Positions 8,600 to 16,653 of a DNA stretch of 36,218 bases are shown here, piece by piece. This DNA is from Chitinivibrionales bacterium (GTDB lineage: Bacteria; Fibrobacterota; Chitinivibrionia; Chitinivibrionales; FEN-1185). The notes below the pieces were generated by a model. That model saw nothing but the letters and a program-made list of their open reading frames with translations, did no database searches and was not told the origin of the DNA. The DNA lies in NCBI GenBank assembly GCA_035516255.1, contig DATJAL010000060.1, positions 1-36,218 of the forward strand, in the 5' to 3' direction. The first letter of the stretch is position 1, and the number at the start of each line of letters is the position of its first letter. The position numbers and the translations under genes are program-made.

Positions 8600-8628
8600 T
8601 TGACATAATGACCAAAAATGCATATATT
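8600..8628 (+). promoter_or_regulatory. sigma70-type promoter, TTGACA-N17-TATATT
   Basis: TTGACA (8600-8605) and TATATT (8623-8628) are 17 bases apart, about 130 bases before the lipoprotein start at 8761. It probably serves both the 8761 and 9604 genes. Confidence 0.8.
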
Positions 8629-8760
8629 TTGTATCCCCATTAACCGCGCGTCGGGCAATTGAAGGGATTAAACGAGAAATAAGCGAAACGCCGGCCATCT
8701 ATCTCCATGAAAAAGCTCACCCGCAAAAAGAAATACCGTTCACAGGGAAAGGACCTGCAG

Positions 8761-9525
8761 ATGATCAACTCAACAGCGTGTCTGCCTTTCCGGGCATTGG
8801 TCCGGATAATCTTGGTAGCAGCCGTTGCGCTCGCCCTCGGTTGCAGCGGCCAAAAAAGCGGCGCTGCGATAACGGGACCGACGGCTACCGGATCAACCCA
8901 GAACTTGATAGTCAATGGAAACGCCGAAGCCGCCGCCGGATCGATCGACGGAACGCCTGTTACCACGCCGGGCTGGGTTTCTCAGGGCGAAGCAACCGCG
9001 GCGCAGTATGGAATCAACTTATGGCCGGCGCTTACCGACACCGGCCCCGCGGACCGCGGGTTGAACCTTTTTTCCGGCGGACAGGACGACTCTGCGTCTT
9101 CGCTCACCCAGGCCATCGACGTGAGCCGTTATGCTTCTTCCATTGACAAGGGCCACGTCACGTATACCTTATCGGGCTGGCTGGGCGGATATGATGGCCA
9201 GGATGATAACTCAACGGTGTCCGTGACTTTCAAGGACGGCCAAGGCCACGAACTCGGCACGGGGAGCATCGGGCCGGTTCTGGCAAGCGACCGTTCAAAC
9301 CAGACCGGGCTCCTGCCGCAATCGTCCGAGGGCCCCGTGCCCGCGAAAACACGAACAGCGACCGTTGAAATCCTCATGATCCGCACTGATGGCACTAACA
9401 ATGACGGCTATGCAGACAACCTGTCGATCGTGTTTAACGGCATTGACTCAACGTTGCTGGGTTCGGGCGCTCTCCTTAAAACGGGGGCGGCGCAGTTGCC
9501 GATCCAGGCGCCCACGGCTCCGTGA
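8761..9525 (+). CDS. lipoprotein with carbohydrate-binding-like beta-sandwich domain, 254 aa
   Basis: I start at 8761 because AAAGGA lies seven bases upstream and the product then has a lipoprotein signal ending LALGC (Cys28). The frame is also open from an ATG at 8707, which has no ribosome site. After the leader, the protein has a galactose-binding-like jelly-roll pattern: NLIVNGNAEA at the first strand, GWVSQGEAT, a RGLNLFSGGQDD turn, then TYTLSGWLGGYDGQDDNSTV and a final strand in DGYADNLSIVF. 'N-G-[ND]-A-E' starts of this type are common in carbohydrate-binding modules of secreted enzymes. The binding target is not determined. The next gene starts 78 bases downstream with no terminator between, so the two are probably co-transcribed. 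Confidence 0.75.
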   Translation: MINSTACLPFRALVRIILVAAVALALGCSGQKSGAAITGPTATGSTQNLIVNGNAEAAAGSIDGTPVTTPGWVSQGEATAAQYGINLWPALTDTGPADRGLNLFSGGQDDSASSLTQAIDVSRYASSIDKGHVTYTLSGWLGGYDGQDDNSTVSVTFKDGQGHELGTGSIGPVLASDRSNQTGLLPQSSEGPVPAKTRTATVEILMIRTDGTNNDGYADNLSIVFNGIDSTLLGSGALLKTGAAQLPIQAPTAP

Positions 9526-9603
9526 GGCAAAGAGATGAGGAAGGTTTCAATAGCAGGCGATCTCGGCGGAATGGTGCCACCATTTACAAGAAAGAGGCGA
9601 TAA

Positions 9604-11301
9604 ATGAGGAATAAAAAATTCATGGGGATGATCTGGCTCGCGACGGGCATCATCGGCGCTGCATCAGGTCAGAACGTGATTCAATCGGACCTTTCCGGCA
9701 CCGTGACCGATGCCAACGGTAATCCGCGCTCCGGAGCAATCGTCATGCTCGTAAATGCCGGGTTGATTGACTCAACGGATGACAACGGAAATTTCACGCT
9801 CCAGGGCGATGTCGGCGTGCGGCACCCCGCTTCTTCGGTGATTGCGAAAAACGAAGCCGCCATACGTGGCAACAAGCTCTTTTTCACCATTCATTCTGTC
9901 AGGACGCCGGTTGCGGTTGAGCTGTTCGATTGCCTCGGCAGGATGCTTTACAACATACCGCCCGCGGATTTCTCGCCCGGCAGCCATTTCATCTCGATCG
10001 TGCCTCCCGCGTCTCCCGCGATGGCCGTGAGCGCCATCGCCCGGGTCTTCATCGGGCATGACGCGATGATTTTCCGTTTTCCAGGCCTTGGCTCCGCGCC
10101 CGCGCAAGGCGCGCAGGTTCCGGGCCGTCCCGCGCAACTTTCAAAGACGCTGGCCGTGGTCGACACGCTGCTGGTGTCGGACTTCAATTCGATGACCGTG
10201 AGGGTTCCTCTCACCCAATATGTCGCGTCCGCGCTCAACGTCACCGTTCCGGACGACAATAGAACCAACGAACTGATTCTCAACGATGTCATCGTGATAG
10301 GAGGCGCCGGCAATACGGTGACTCGATCGACCGACGAGATCTACCGTGCGCCGGGAGGGGATTCGGGCACCACCCTGTCGTTCTTTGGAACGCGAACGAC
10401 CGAAGCGCCCGATTTCGTGGACGTCGATTACGTGCAATTCACGAATCCAAACGGCCAGTGGCCCTACCGGATCGTTTACAGCCGCGAGTTGCTTCCGATC
10501 AACTGGTCCATCGACTCGTTTACCATCGTCGTCACCGCCAACGGCGAAGACAGCATCAATCCCTATCAGGTGGTGCACCTGTTGTACGGCGCCGACACCG
10601 TGACCGACACCTTCACCCTGTGCCTGTACCCGGGCGACCTCCACGTGCTGCTTGGCAAATGCAAAACGGCGGTCCCCGCTTTCGACACCATGCCGGTCCA
10701 CGCTTTCTTCGCCTCAAACGGCATCAACCAATACAACGATCTGCTGCGCCTGGCATACACCCGGTCGGCCAACACCGCGTATTACCGGTACCTGTGCGTC
10801 GTATTCTCCACTGCCCAGGCGTGCATCGAGATGACAAGGGTCTTTCCTTCGCATTTTGCCAAGGTCAAGCGCTCCCTGGCCGCGGCAAAGAGAAGCGGCG
10901 AGTTCGGCCCCACCACCATCGCGGAAGACCTGCTGAAGACGATGCTCAAGAGCGTGCTCAAGGAAATCGCCCGCGACCTGCTGGCAAAACCGCCCTCGGG
11001 GATCGGCGCCCTGCTCTGCGAAGGCGCGGATGACAACTGGGACGAATGCAAATACCAATACGTGCCTTTCCAGGGAACCGCCACCGGCTCGGTCCCGCCC
11101 GACGCGATAACCAAGTGCATGAGCATTTGTTCGTGGGTGACGCTCGCGTGCTTTACGAACATTTGCATGCCCATGACCCTTGAAGAGGCCGAGGCCGGCG
11201 ACATCAAGCAACAGCTCGCGAATTTCGATCAGCAGTACTTTGGGGGCATTTTCACGAGCAGCGGTTTGTTGAAGACGGCAAAGGTAAAGAGACTCCGGTA
11301 A
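9604..11301 (+). CDS. secreted protein with carboxypeptidase-regulatory-like domain, 565 aa
   Basis: A signal peptide (cleavage near AASGQ, residue 23) precedes a CarboxypepD_reg-like fold (about 29-70: LSGTVTDANGNPRSGAIVML...DDNGNFTL). Next comes an internal module at about 90-125 (LFFTIHSVRTPVAVELFDCLGRML) that resembles the sorting-tail fold normally found at C-termini in this genome. The remainder is a beta-rich then helical domain I do not recognise, with several cysteines in the last 100 residues (TKCMSICSWVTLACFTNICM). The protein at 35560 has the same opening order of modules, so they are paralogs. There is no C-terminal sorting tail. It is probably surface-exposed; function unknown. 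A strong terminator follows at 11328. Confidence 0.75.
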   Translation: MRNKKFMGMIWLATGIIGAASGQNVIQSDLSGTVTDANGNPRSGAIVMLVNAGLIDSTDDNGNFTLQGDVGVRHPASSVIAKNEAAIRGNKLFFTIHSVRTPVAVELFDCLGRMLYNIPPADFSPGSHFISIVPPASPAMAVSAIARVFIGHDAMIFRFPGLGSAPAQGAQVPGRPAQLSKTLAVVDTLLVSDFNSMTVRVPLTQYVASALNVTVPDDNRTNELILNDVIVIGGAGNTVTRSTDEIYRAPGGDSGTTLSFFGTRTTEAPDFVDVDYVQFTNPNGQWPYRIVYSRELLPINWSIDSFTIVVTANGEDSINPYQVVHLLYGADTVTDTFTLCLYPGDLHVLLGKCKTAVPAFDTMPVHAFFASNGINQYNDLLRLAYTRSANTAYYRYLCVVFSTAQACIEMTRVFPSHFAKVKRSLAAAKRSGEFGPTTIAEDLLKTMLKSVLKEIARDLLAKPPSGIGALLCEGADDNWDECKYQYVPFQGTATGSVPPDAITKCMSICSWVTLACFTNICMPMTLEEAEAGDIKQQLANFDQQYFGGIFTSSGLLKTAKVKRLR

Positions 11302-11327
11302 TTATTTATTCGGCCGGAATAATTTGA

Positions 11328-11360
11328 AGCTCCCGCCTCCGGGAAGAGGCGGGGGCTTTT
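11328..11360 (+). terminator. intrinsic terminator, recurrent family
   Basis: A 12-bp stem (AGCTCCCGCCTC/GAGGCGGGGGCT, one G-U pair) is followed by TTTTATTAT. It ends the 8761-9604 unit. No consensus promoter follows at the usual distance. Confidence 0.9.
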
Positions 11361-11584
11361 ATTATGGATCAAGAGTGGTAAGTTGCCGTCGGATTACGTG
11401 AGGACCCTTCCGGAGTAAACAATCCGTAAAAAGATGCCCCGATCCACGGGCTCGGGTATTTTGAACCTATGACCGGCAAGAAACGACAGTAATAACGAAG
11501 CGCGACGGTCGCCCGCGGGATTTCCAATTTGTTTAAGCGTTCGCGTCCATAAAAACGCCAATTGATTCTCAGAAGGGAGAGGTC

Positions 11585-12127
11585 ATGGATAATCGAGTCA
11601 AAATTTCTCTGATGGTATTTGTTTTCGCCGCGTCCCTGTTTTACGTCGATGCCGCGGGGACGACGGATACGCTGTTCCAGCGTTTGAGCCAGACGCCGAT
11701 AGGTCAAATGTCGGACCCGGAATATGAATATTTCCTCAAAATCCACGGGCGGCACGGCAGCGGTGACCGTTGTAACGATTTCCAGCTCAATGAAATCCTC
11801 AAGTCGAGGCCCACCATCGCCTCGATGACCGGCAACGAGGCCCGGTACTTTGACAACATGGTGTACGAATGCGAAAGCATCAATCCCTGCACCCTACCGC
11901 AGTTTGTTGCCCTGCAGAAGAAAGACACCGCAACCATGTCAAATGAGGAGTACTTTCAGTTGACCGAACTCAGGGAACATTGCGCAATCTACATGGAGAA
12001 ATATCACCCGACCAGGGACCAGACACGTGTGAAAATCGGGTTCACGGTGCTGACCGCGGTTGTTATCATGCTGGGGATTGTGGTAGGAATACTGGTCTAT
12101 CAGGTAAACGGCCCCGGAGGAAGGTAA
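11585..12127 (+). CDS. exported single-pass membrane protein with three short repeats, 180 aa
   Basis: A signal peptide (to about residue 23) and a C-terminal membrane helix (about 152-174, VLTAVVIMLGIVVGILVYQV) place the middle in the periplasm or outside. Three imperfect repeats of about 15 residues start at about 39, 78 and 115: IGQMSDPEYEYF, IASMTGNEARYF and TATMSNEEYFQL. They share M-[ST]-x-x-E-[YA]-x-x-[FL], separated by cysteine-containing linkers. I do not recognise a family. The ATG follows GGGAGAGG closely. A terminator of the recurrent family ends the unit at 12191. Confidence 0.75.
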   Translation: MDNRVKISLMVFVFAASLFYVDAAGTTDTLFQRLSQTPIGQMSDPEYEYFLKIHGRHGSGDRCNDFQLNEILKSRPTIASMTGNEARYFDNMVYECESINPCTLPQFVALQKKDTATMSNEEYFQLTELREHCAIYMEKYHPTRDQTRVKIGFTVLTAVVIMLGIVVGILVYQVNGPGGR

Positions 12128-12190
12128 CAATGGTTTGCCTCATTACAGGCTATTGTGCATGAAAGCCTGCCGCCCCAAAAAAATTAATAA

Positions 12191-12232
12191 GCCCTCCGCC
12201 TTAGAAAAGAGGCGGAGGGCTTTGTTTTTTTT
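12191..12232 (+). terminator. intrinsic terminator, recurrent family
   Basis: GCCCTCCGCCTT pairs with AAGAGGCGGAGGGC around an AGAA loop, followed by TTTGTTTTTTTT. It ends the 11585 gene. Confidence 0.92.
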
Positions 12233-12411
12233 AGTCATTATAAGGAACAATCGCAAATTTAACAATATTGACAAGAAGGACATCAAATCCGTTACGGTCC
12301 TGTGAATCGGGGCGACCGGTGCTTGGTGAAAGGAAGGAAATGCTGCATAGAGGCAAGCGTGAGTCCCGGATGGATTTAGGGATGGGGGAAAAGGGCAATT
12401 CGTGACGATTA

Positions 12412-12441
12412 TTGACAAAAACACGCTGAGGAAAATATAAT
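12412..12441 (+). promoter_or_regulatory. sigma70-type promoter, TTGACA-N18-TATAAT
   Basis: TTGACA (12412-12417) and TATAAT (12436-12441) have an 18-base spacer, about 120 bases before the protease gene. A second TTGACA at 12268, at the usual distance behind the terminator, lacks a -10 box and looks decayed. Confidence 0.75.
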
Positions 12442-12558
12442 TGTTACATCGGTGCCGCAGGCGGCGTTGTTACAAGGAACGGGCAAGGTGATGGCGATTT
12501 TTGCCGTGGCCGGGAATTATACAATCAATTGACCATTTACATCATCTAAAGGAAGCAT

Positions 12559-14349
12559 ATGAGACGCATCGCAAACATGCTGGGCAAATGGCAGCTTCTT
12601 TTCATGATCGTCTTCACTATATCAGCGGGCGCCGCCAAAGGGTTTCCTTCGCAGGAGGGTGAGCTGTCGGCAGGAGCCAAACGCATCGACCTCCAGGCGC
12701 TCAATGCAAAATACTGCAACGCGGTCGTGCGCATCGAGTCAACGCCCGTCGTGAACATGGAGGAGACAAAGCTCAATCCCCGCAAAAGCGAATCTTACAC
12801 CGGAGGCGACGACGTCGGTGCACATGGAAGCGGTTTTTTCCTCAACGACAGCGAGATCGTGACCAATGCGCACGTCGTGGAGGACGCGCGTAAGGGCAGC
12901 ATCCGCATCAAGACGCCGGCGTCGGGCAACGTCACCTTTACCGTCGACGTGATGGGCGTCGGCGGAAGCGGGTCGGTGGACCTTGCGGTGCTCAAACTGC
13001 CGCAGGACGAACGCATGCGCTATCACAAACACACGGGGTTCGCGGCGGTCCCGTACTTGACATTTGGCGACTCCGACTCGCTGAAACAGACCGATCAGCT
13101 CGCCATTTTCGGGTATCCCACCGTCAGCGATGAATTGAAAGTGATACAGGCCGAGGTGACGGGGCGGCAGTACCAGCACGAGGGGCTGCAGGATTTTTAC
13201 AGCAACCACCAGTACATCGAGGTCGGCCCGGGCGGCGTCGTGCAGCCGGGAAACAGCGGCGGGCCCGCGCTTGACGCCACCGGCAAGGTGGTCGGCATCC
13301 CCGCGCTGGGAGACTGGCAGGGCAATCAGGGCTGGCTCATCCCCATCGCCATTGTCCGCGAATTCATCGGACGCATACGAAACAACCAGGCCGGAAGCGT
13401 GGGTCTGCACATTCCGATGCTCGGCGTCGTTCTCTCCAAGAACTCGACCGGCACGCTCGTGCTCGCGGGCGCTCCGGAGGAGGTCGTGCTGTTCGAACTG
13501 GGCGTCATCGTACGCGAGGTTTTTCCGAAAAGCATGGCGGAGGCATGGGGCCTCAAGGCCGGCGATATCATCGTGGGGTTTGCGAACAAGCAGCGGAAAA
13601 TCTGCTGCGCGCTTGACTTTGAAGGGTACCGCGTGTCAACGGGGAAAATGTCCCGCTGGCCGCAATCGAAGGACGGGGTTTCCAACAGCAATCTGGCGAA
13701 GATCCATTTGATGGAGATGATCTTCACCAGTTCGATCGGCGACGAAATCACCCTGTGGTATGTGCGGCCGTGTTCGGGCGTCCCTACGGGGGACAGCCTG
13801 CGCACCATGACCAACCGCGTCATGCAGGACATGATATCCTCGCTGCCGAACATGGGATTGTATGAAAAGCCGGAATATGAATATTGGGGCGATTTCGTCA
13901 CGCAGAATTTCAACGAGTTTAATGTCCGCATGTTCAATGTCCCTGTTCCCGAAATCGTCGCCGGGGGCGTATTGGTGACGTATGTGGAACCCAACAGCCT
14001 TGCCAGTCACGCTGGATTGGAAATGTCGAAACGCTTCGGATACGGCATGTTCGGATACCACCGATATCACGGCGGAATGCGGGGAGCCGAACGCTGGTAT
14101 ATCGTCGAGAAGGTTGATGGTAAGCCGGTGGCGGACCTGAAGGGATTCAGCGCCACCCTGCGCGAAGCCGAAAAAGGGTTTGTCGCGCGTCAGGGCGCGC
14201 CGGGCTACCGGCCCGAGCGAAAACTGCTCTATCGCGAACGTTATGTCCAGCTCGGCGTGCGCACCAACACCGACGAGGGAAGAATACTGCATTTCGACGC
14301 GACGTTTCCCATTGACGAGGCAATGGAATACAGCGGGGCGGGGAAATAA
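12559..14349 (+). CDS. HtrA/Deg-family serine protease with two PDZ domains, 596 aa
   Basis: After a signal peptide (to about residue 27), residues 50-275 form a trypsin-like protease of the Deg type. The catalytic triad is His105 (TNAHVV), Asp141 (DLAVLKL) and Ser233 (GNSGGPAL), all intact. PDZ1 spans roughly 284-400 (GVIVREVFPKSMAEAWGLKA then GDIIVGF) and PDZ2 roughly 468-540 (GGVLVTYVEPNSLASHAGLE, later IVEKVDGKPV). It is longer than DegP (about 470 aa); the extra length lies between the PDZ domains and at the C-terminus. It should degrade or hold misfolded proteins in the periplasm, fitting a window full of exported proteins. The start is backed by AAAGGAAG six bases upstream. Confidence 0.92.
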   Translation: MRRIANMLGKWQLLFMIVFTISAGAAKGFPSQEGELSAGAKRIDLQALNAKYCNAVVRIESTPVVNMEETKLNPRKSESYTGGDDVGAHGSGFFLNDSEIVTNAHVVEDARKGSIRIKTPASGNVTFTVDVMGVGGSGSVDLAVLKLPQDERMRYHKHTGFAAVPYLTFGDSDSLKQTDQLAIFGYPTVSDELKVIQAEVTGRQYQHEGLQDFYSNHQYIEVGPGGVVQPGNSGGPALDATGKVVGIPALGDWQGNQGWLIPIAIVREFIGRIRNNQAGSVGLHIPMLGVVLSKNSTGTLVLAGAPEEVVLFELGVIVREVFPKSMAEAWGLKAGDIIVGFANKQRKICCALDFEGYRVSTGKMSRWPQSKDGVSNSNLAKIHLMEMIFTSSIGDEITLWYVRPCSGVPTGDSLRTMTNRVMQDMISSLPNMGLYEKPEYEYWGDFVTQNFNEFNVRMFNVPVPEIVAGGVLVTYVEPNSLASHAGLEMSKRFGYGMFGYHRYHGGMRGAERWYIVEKVDGKPVADLKGFSATLREAEKGFVARQGAPGYRPERKLLYRERYVQLGVRTNTDEGRILHFDATFPIDEAMEYSGAGK

Positions 14350-14427
14350 TTGTTGACGGACGGCAATTGAAGAAATAGTGACGGTTGCACGAAAGGTGTT
14401 TTTCTGAGCGAATTTCGGCACTATTCC

Positions 14428-14456
14428 ATTCGCCCTGAGCCTGTCGAAGGGTGAAT
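14428..14456 (+). repeat. REP-like short palindromic element
   Basis: ATTCGCCCT...AGGGTGAAT forms a 9-bp hairpin around GAGCCTGTCGA. The core CCCTGAGCCTGTCGAAGGG is a palindromic repeat I have seen in many unrelated bacterial genomes. It is the only copy I noticed in this window. Confidence 0.6.
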
Positions 14457-14493
14457 AAAGAGCTTTTCAATACCTTGCTAACGGAGAATGAAG

Positions 14494-14907
14494 ATGAAAA
14501 AATTACTTGCTCCACTGCTCTTATGTGCCGCATTGCTTGTCTATGATGGCTGCACGAGCGAAGGATTATCCGACCGGTTGTTCGGAATCGCAGGCATAAC
14601 GTTTGACGCAAAAGACAGCACGGTTCTCAAGGGGACATCCGTCACATTGACGGATTTTTGGGGTCATCTCAAGAACCCTGTTCCTGATGTCAACACGGTC
14701 AGCGACTCCACGGGTCATTTTTACATTAAAGTTGATATAGGTATCTATGTGATCAAAAATCTGTGGGGGACAACCACCTATGAGGCGGACTCATGCAGAG
14801 TAATTTTTTCCAAACCGGGATACCGCAATGACTCGATGGTTCTCAGGGGTGCCTCCAACTCTTTGGACACGGCAGGCAGAAACCCACCAGATTCAATCTA
14901 CCTTTAG
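14494..14907 (+). CDS. small lipoprotein with a transthyretin/CarboxypepD-like fold, 137 aa
   Basis: The ATG at 14494 is preferred over 14488, because GGAG (14483-14486) is seven bases before the former and almost touching the latter. The leader ends in YDGC (Cys20). The mature part has GIAGITFDAKDSTVLKGTSV, then TVSDSTGHFYIKVDIGIYVI and VIFSKPGYRNDSMVL. This is the 'sequence-change, then DsxGhF.i, then kpGY..' order of carboxypeptidase-regulatory-like beta sandwiches, which supports a surface-anchored accessory role. No strong promoter is seen; the REP-like element lies just upstream. Confidence 0.7.
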   Translation: MKKLLAPLLLCAALLVYDGCTSEGLSDRLFGIAGITFDAKDSTVLKGTSVTLTDFWGHLKNPVPDVNTVSDSTGHFYIKVDIGIYVIKNLWGTTTYEADSCRVIFSKPGYRNDSMVLRGASNSLDTAGRNPPDSIYL

Positions 14908-14969
14908 AGAGATTACTACTCCATTTCCACCGTTATTTTCGCGATTTCAAAGCCGGTAATTTTTTTGCG

Positions 14970-14998
14970 TTGACAAGCATCGCAGCTAACCTTATTTT
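14970..14998 (+). promoter_or_regulatory. sigma70-type promoter, TTGACA-N17-TATTTT
   Basis: TTGACA (14970-14975) and TATTTT (14993-14998) have a 17-base spacer. It gives the first thaumatin-like gene a leader of about 220 bases. A second TTGACA at 15039 has no -10 box. Confidence 0.7.
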
Positions 14999-15100
14999 TT
15001 CCAGTAAGGCAGGCGGTGGCGGCCGTTCAAAGGAAGGCTTGACAAATTGCATTTGTAAAGTGACCCCGCCGTTATGTAAAGCGCATCCTGCGACGGTGCG

Positions 15101-15149
15101 CAACTTTTTTCGTGTTTTTTGGAAAAAATGCTGTAAATTTCTTTATAGG
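15101..15149 (+). promoter_or_regulatory. conserved leader block of the thaumatin-like genes, copy 1
   Basis: CAACTTTTTT, a TTTTTT run, then TGCTGTAAATTTCTTTATAGG is repeated upstream of the second paralog (16528-16575). It could be a proximal promoter (TTGGAA 15119-15124, N17, TTTATA 15142-15147), but the matching copy has a poor fit to those boxes. A leader element or binding site is therefore equally possible. Confidence 0.5.
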
Positions 15150-15223
15150 ACGAGACTTTAGCGTTTAAGACGGGGCGAGACAACAAAATCTTATTCCATA
15201 TCTTTACTTGAAGGGGGAGTTTT

Positions 15224-16282
15224 ATGAAAAGGTTTCTTTCCGAGTTGGCGCTGTTGACCGTTCTTTTAATTCCGTTCGCCGTTTCTGCCGATACAACCTT
15301 TACCTGTCCGGAATGTTTTCCCGCAGTTGCTGATACGTGGCCTCATACCGGTAAATATGGCGCAGGCACGCGGCATTACTTCATGCACAATTACTGGCAT
15401 AAAGATCTCACCGTTCACGTGAACGGCAACGGCGGCGCCGGTTGGACAAACCTCACCTTCACGCTGAAAATCGGGCACGACACAATCATTGAGATCCCAA
15501 ATGGCTGGGCATCTGCAAGAATCTGGGGCCTTTGGGATCCCAAATATGCCAATGGGCCGTTTACCCTCGCCGAAATCACGTCGCATGCCGGCTGGGGGTG
15601 CGATTGGTATGATGTAAGCCTGGTTGACGGATACAACCTTCCCATGTTGTATTATCCGCTGCCGGGAACGTTCCCGCCCGATAATCCCAAACTGGACTCG
15701 ACCTACGGCCGGCAGGGATGGACGTGTGGAGGGGAGGATGACTGCACAAAAGACCTGTATCTGACCGCACCGGCGTCAATGTTGAATTTGGATACCATTA
15801 ACGGCGTACTCGACACCAACGGGTTTTATTGCAGTGGTGATGTTGGTTCACCCTGCGCTGCTCTAAAAAAGGCTGCTTGTCCAACTTCGTACAGTTATCC
15901 TTACGACGATCCTCACAGCCTGTTTACCTGTCCATCGCCGACCGTGAATGCCGCAGGCACCGCGGTCGGACCAGACTATATTCTTGATTTCGGACTGCCG
16001 CCGACCTCTCTTGTTGACAACAACAAGAAGCTGGCGATAAACCGTACTATTCTCGGGAACGCATCAATTACAATAACCAGGAATAAAGAACTGAAATACC
16101 TCTATGGCGGACAAGGACCCGCGTGGCTGGAAATCTATTCCTGTTCAGGAAAACTGATGCTTCGGACCGCGGTCAACGATTATGGAACCATTGCCGTTCC
16201 GCAGCTGAACAGAGGCGTGTATATTGTTTCTCTCAAGTCGGACCGTGTGCTGGCGACAAAGCAAATGCTGGTTTCGCGGTAA
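15224..16282 (+). CDS. thaumatin-like protein with C-terminal sorting tail, 352 aa
   Basis: A signal peptide (to about residue 22, AVSAD) precedes a thaumatin/PR-5 domain of about 235 residues. Landmarks are HNYWHKDLTV, ASARIWG, GPFTLAEI, WYDVSLVDGYNLPM, then AACPTSYSYPYDDPHSLFTC and DYILDFG; the plant family has the same order. The acidic-cleft set (Arg, Glu, Asp, Asp, Asp) maps to Arg99, Glu117, Asp130, Asp135 and Asp228/229. Nine cysteines are in this domain, fewer than the 16 of large plant members. The last 60 residues (LYGGQGPAWLEIYSCSGKLM then GVYIVSLKSD) form a type IX-like sorting tail. In plants such proteins bind or hydrolyse beta-1,3-glucans, and some permeabilise fungal membranes; here the role is inferred only. 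The start is fixed by AAGGGGGAG. Confidence 0.85.
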   Translation: MKRFLSELALLTVLLIPFAVSADTTFTCPECFPAVADTWPHTGKYGAGTRHYFMHNYWHKDLTVHVNGNGGAGWTNLTFTLKIGHDTIIEIPNGWASARIWGLWDPKYANGPFTLAEITSHAGWGCDWYDVSLVDGYNLPMLYYPLPGTFPPDNPKLDSTYGRQGWTCGGEDDCTKDLYLTAPASMLNLDTINGVLDTNGFYCSGDVGSPCAALKKAACPTSYSYPYDDPHSLFTCPSPTVNAAGTAVGPDYILDFGLPPTSLVDNNKKLAINRTILGNASITITRNKELKYLYGGQGPAWLEIYSCSGKLMLRTAVNDYGTIAVPQLNRGVYIVSLKSDRVLATKQMLVSR

Positions 16283-16320
16283 AAAGGCCTATAGAGTAAG
16301 TGTCGGCGTGATTGCAAATA

Positions 16321-16355
16321 CCCCCGCTTCCGAATAGAGGCGGGGTTTTGTTTTT
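16321..16355 (+). terminator. intrinsic terminator, recurrent family
   Basis: CCCCGCTTC and AGAGGCGGGG pair around CGAAT, followed by TTTTGTTTTT. It separates the two thaumatin-like genes, so they are independent units. Confidence 0.9.
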
Positions 16356-16384
16356 CCGCTCTTGCAGCCTGGGCACGTTCTTAT

Positions 16385-16413
16385 TTGACAAATACCTACG
16401 TAAACTTTATATT
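16385..16413 (+). promoter_or_regulatory. sigma70-type promoter, TTGACA-N17-TATATT
   Basis: TTGACA (16385-16390) and TATATT (16408-16413) lie 30 bases behind the previous terminator and about 240 bases before the second thaumatin-like gene. Confidence 0.8.
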
Positions 16414-16527
16414 TTCGATTATGGCATGCCGCTGGAAATGGAGAAAGGCGCGCTGGAAAACGCCGGAAACGTTTCCGGCATAAATAAAGGAAAAACGGAA
16501 AAAGTCGCAGCTGTCAGGAACGATGGA

Positions 16528-16575
16528 CAACTTTTTTCCATATTTTTTAAAGAAATACTGTAAATTTCTCTATGG
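16528..16575 (+). promoter_or_regulatory. conserved leader block of the thaumatin-like genes, copy 2
   Basis: It matches 15101-15149 base for base over CAACTTTTTT and CTGTAAATTTCT.TATGG. The aligned -35/-10 boxes (TTAAAG, CTATGG) are poor, which argues that conservation reflects something other than a promoter, or recent duplication. Confidence 0.5.
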
Positions 16576-16653
16576 GCCAAGACTTCGGCGCCTAAAACAA
16601 GACAAGAAAATGAAATCCACCAATTCAATTTCTTCAAAAGAACGGGAGTTTTT

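Noticed and set aside
12268-12273. TTGACA shortly behind the 12191 terminator
   Set aside because: The expected -10 position reads GTTACG; the promoter at 12412 is much better, so this is at most a decayed copy.
15039-15044. A second TTGACA before the first thaumatin-like gene
   Set aside because: No -10 box at 16-18 bases (the sequence there is GACCCC).
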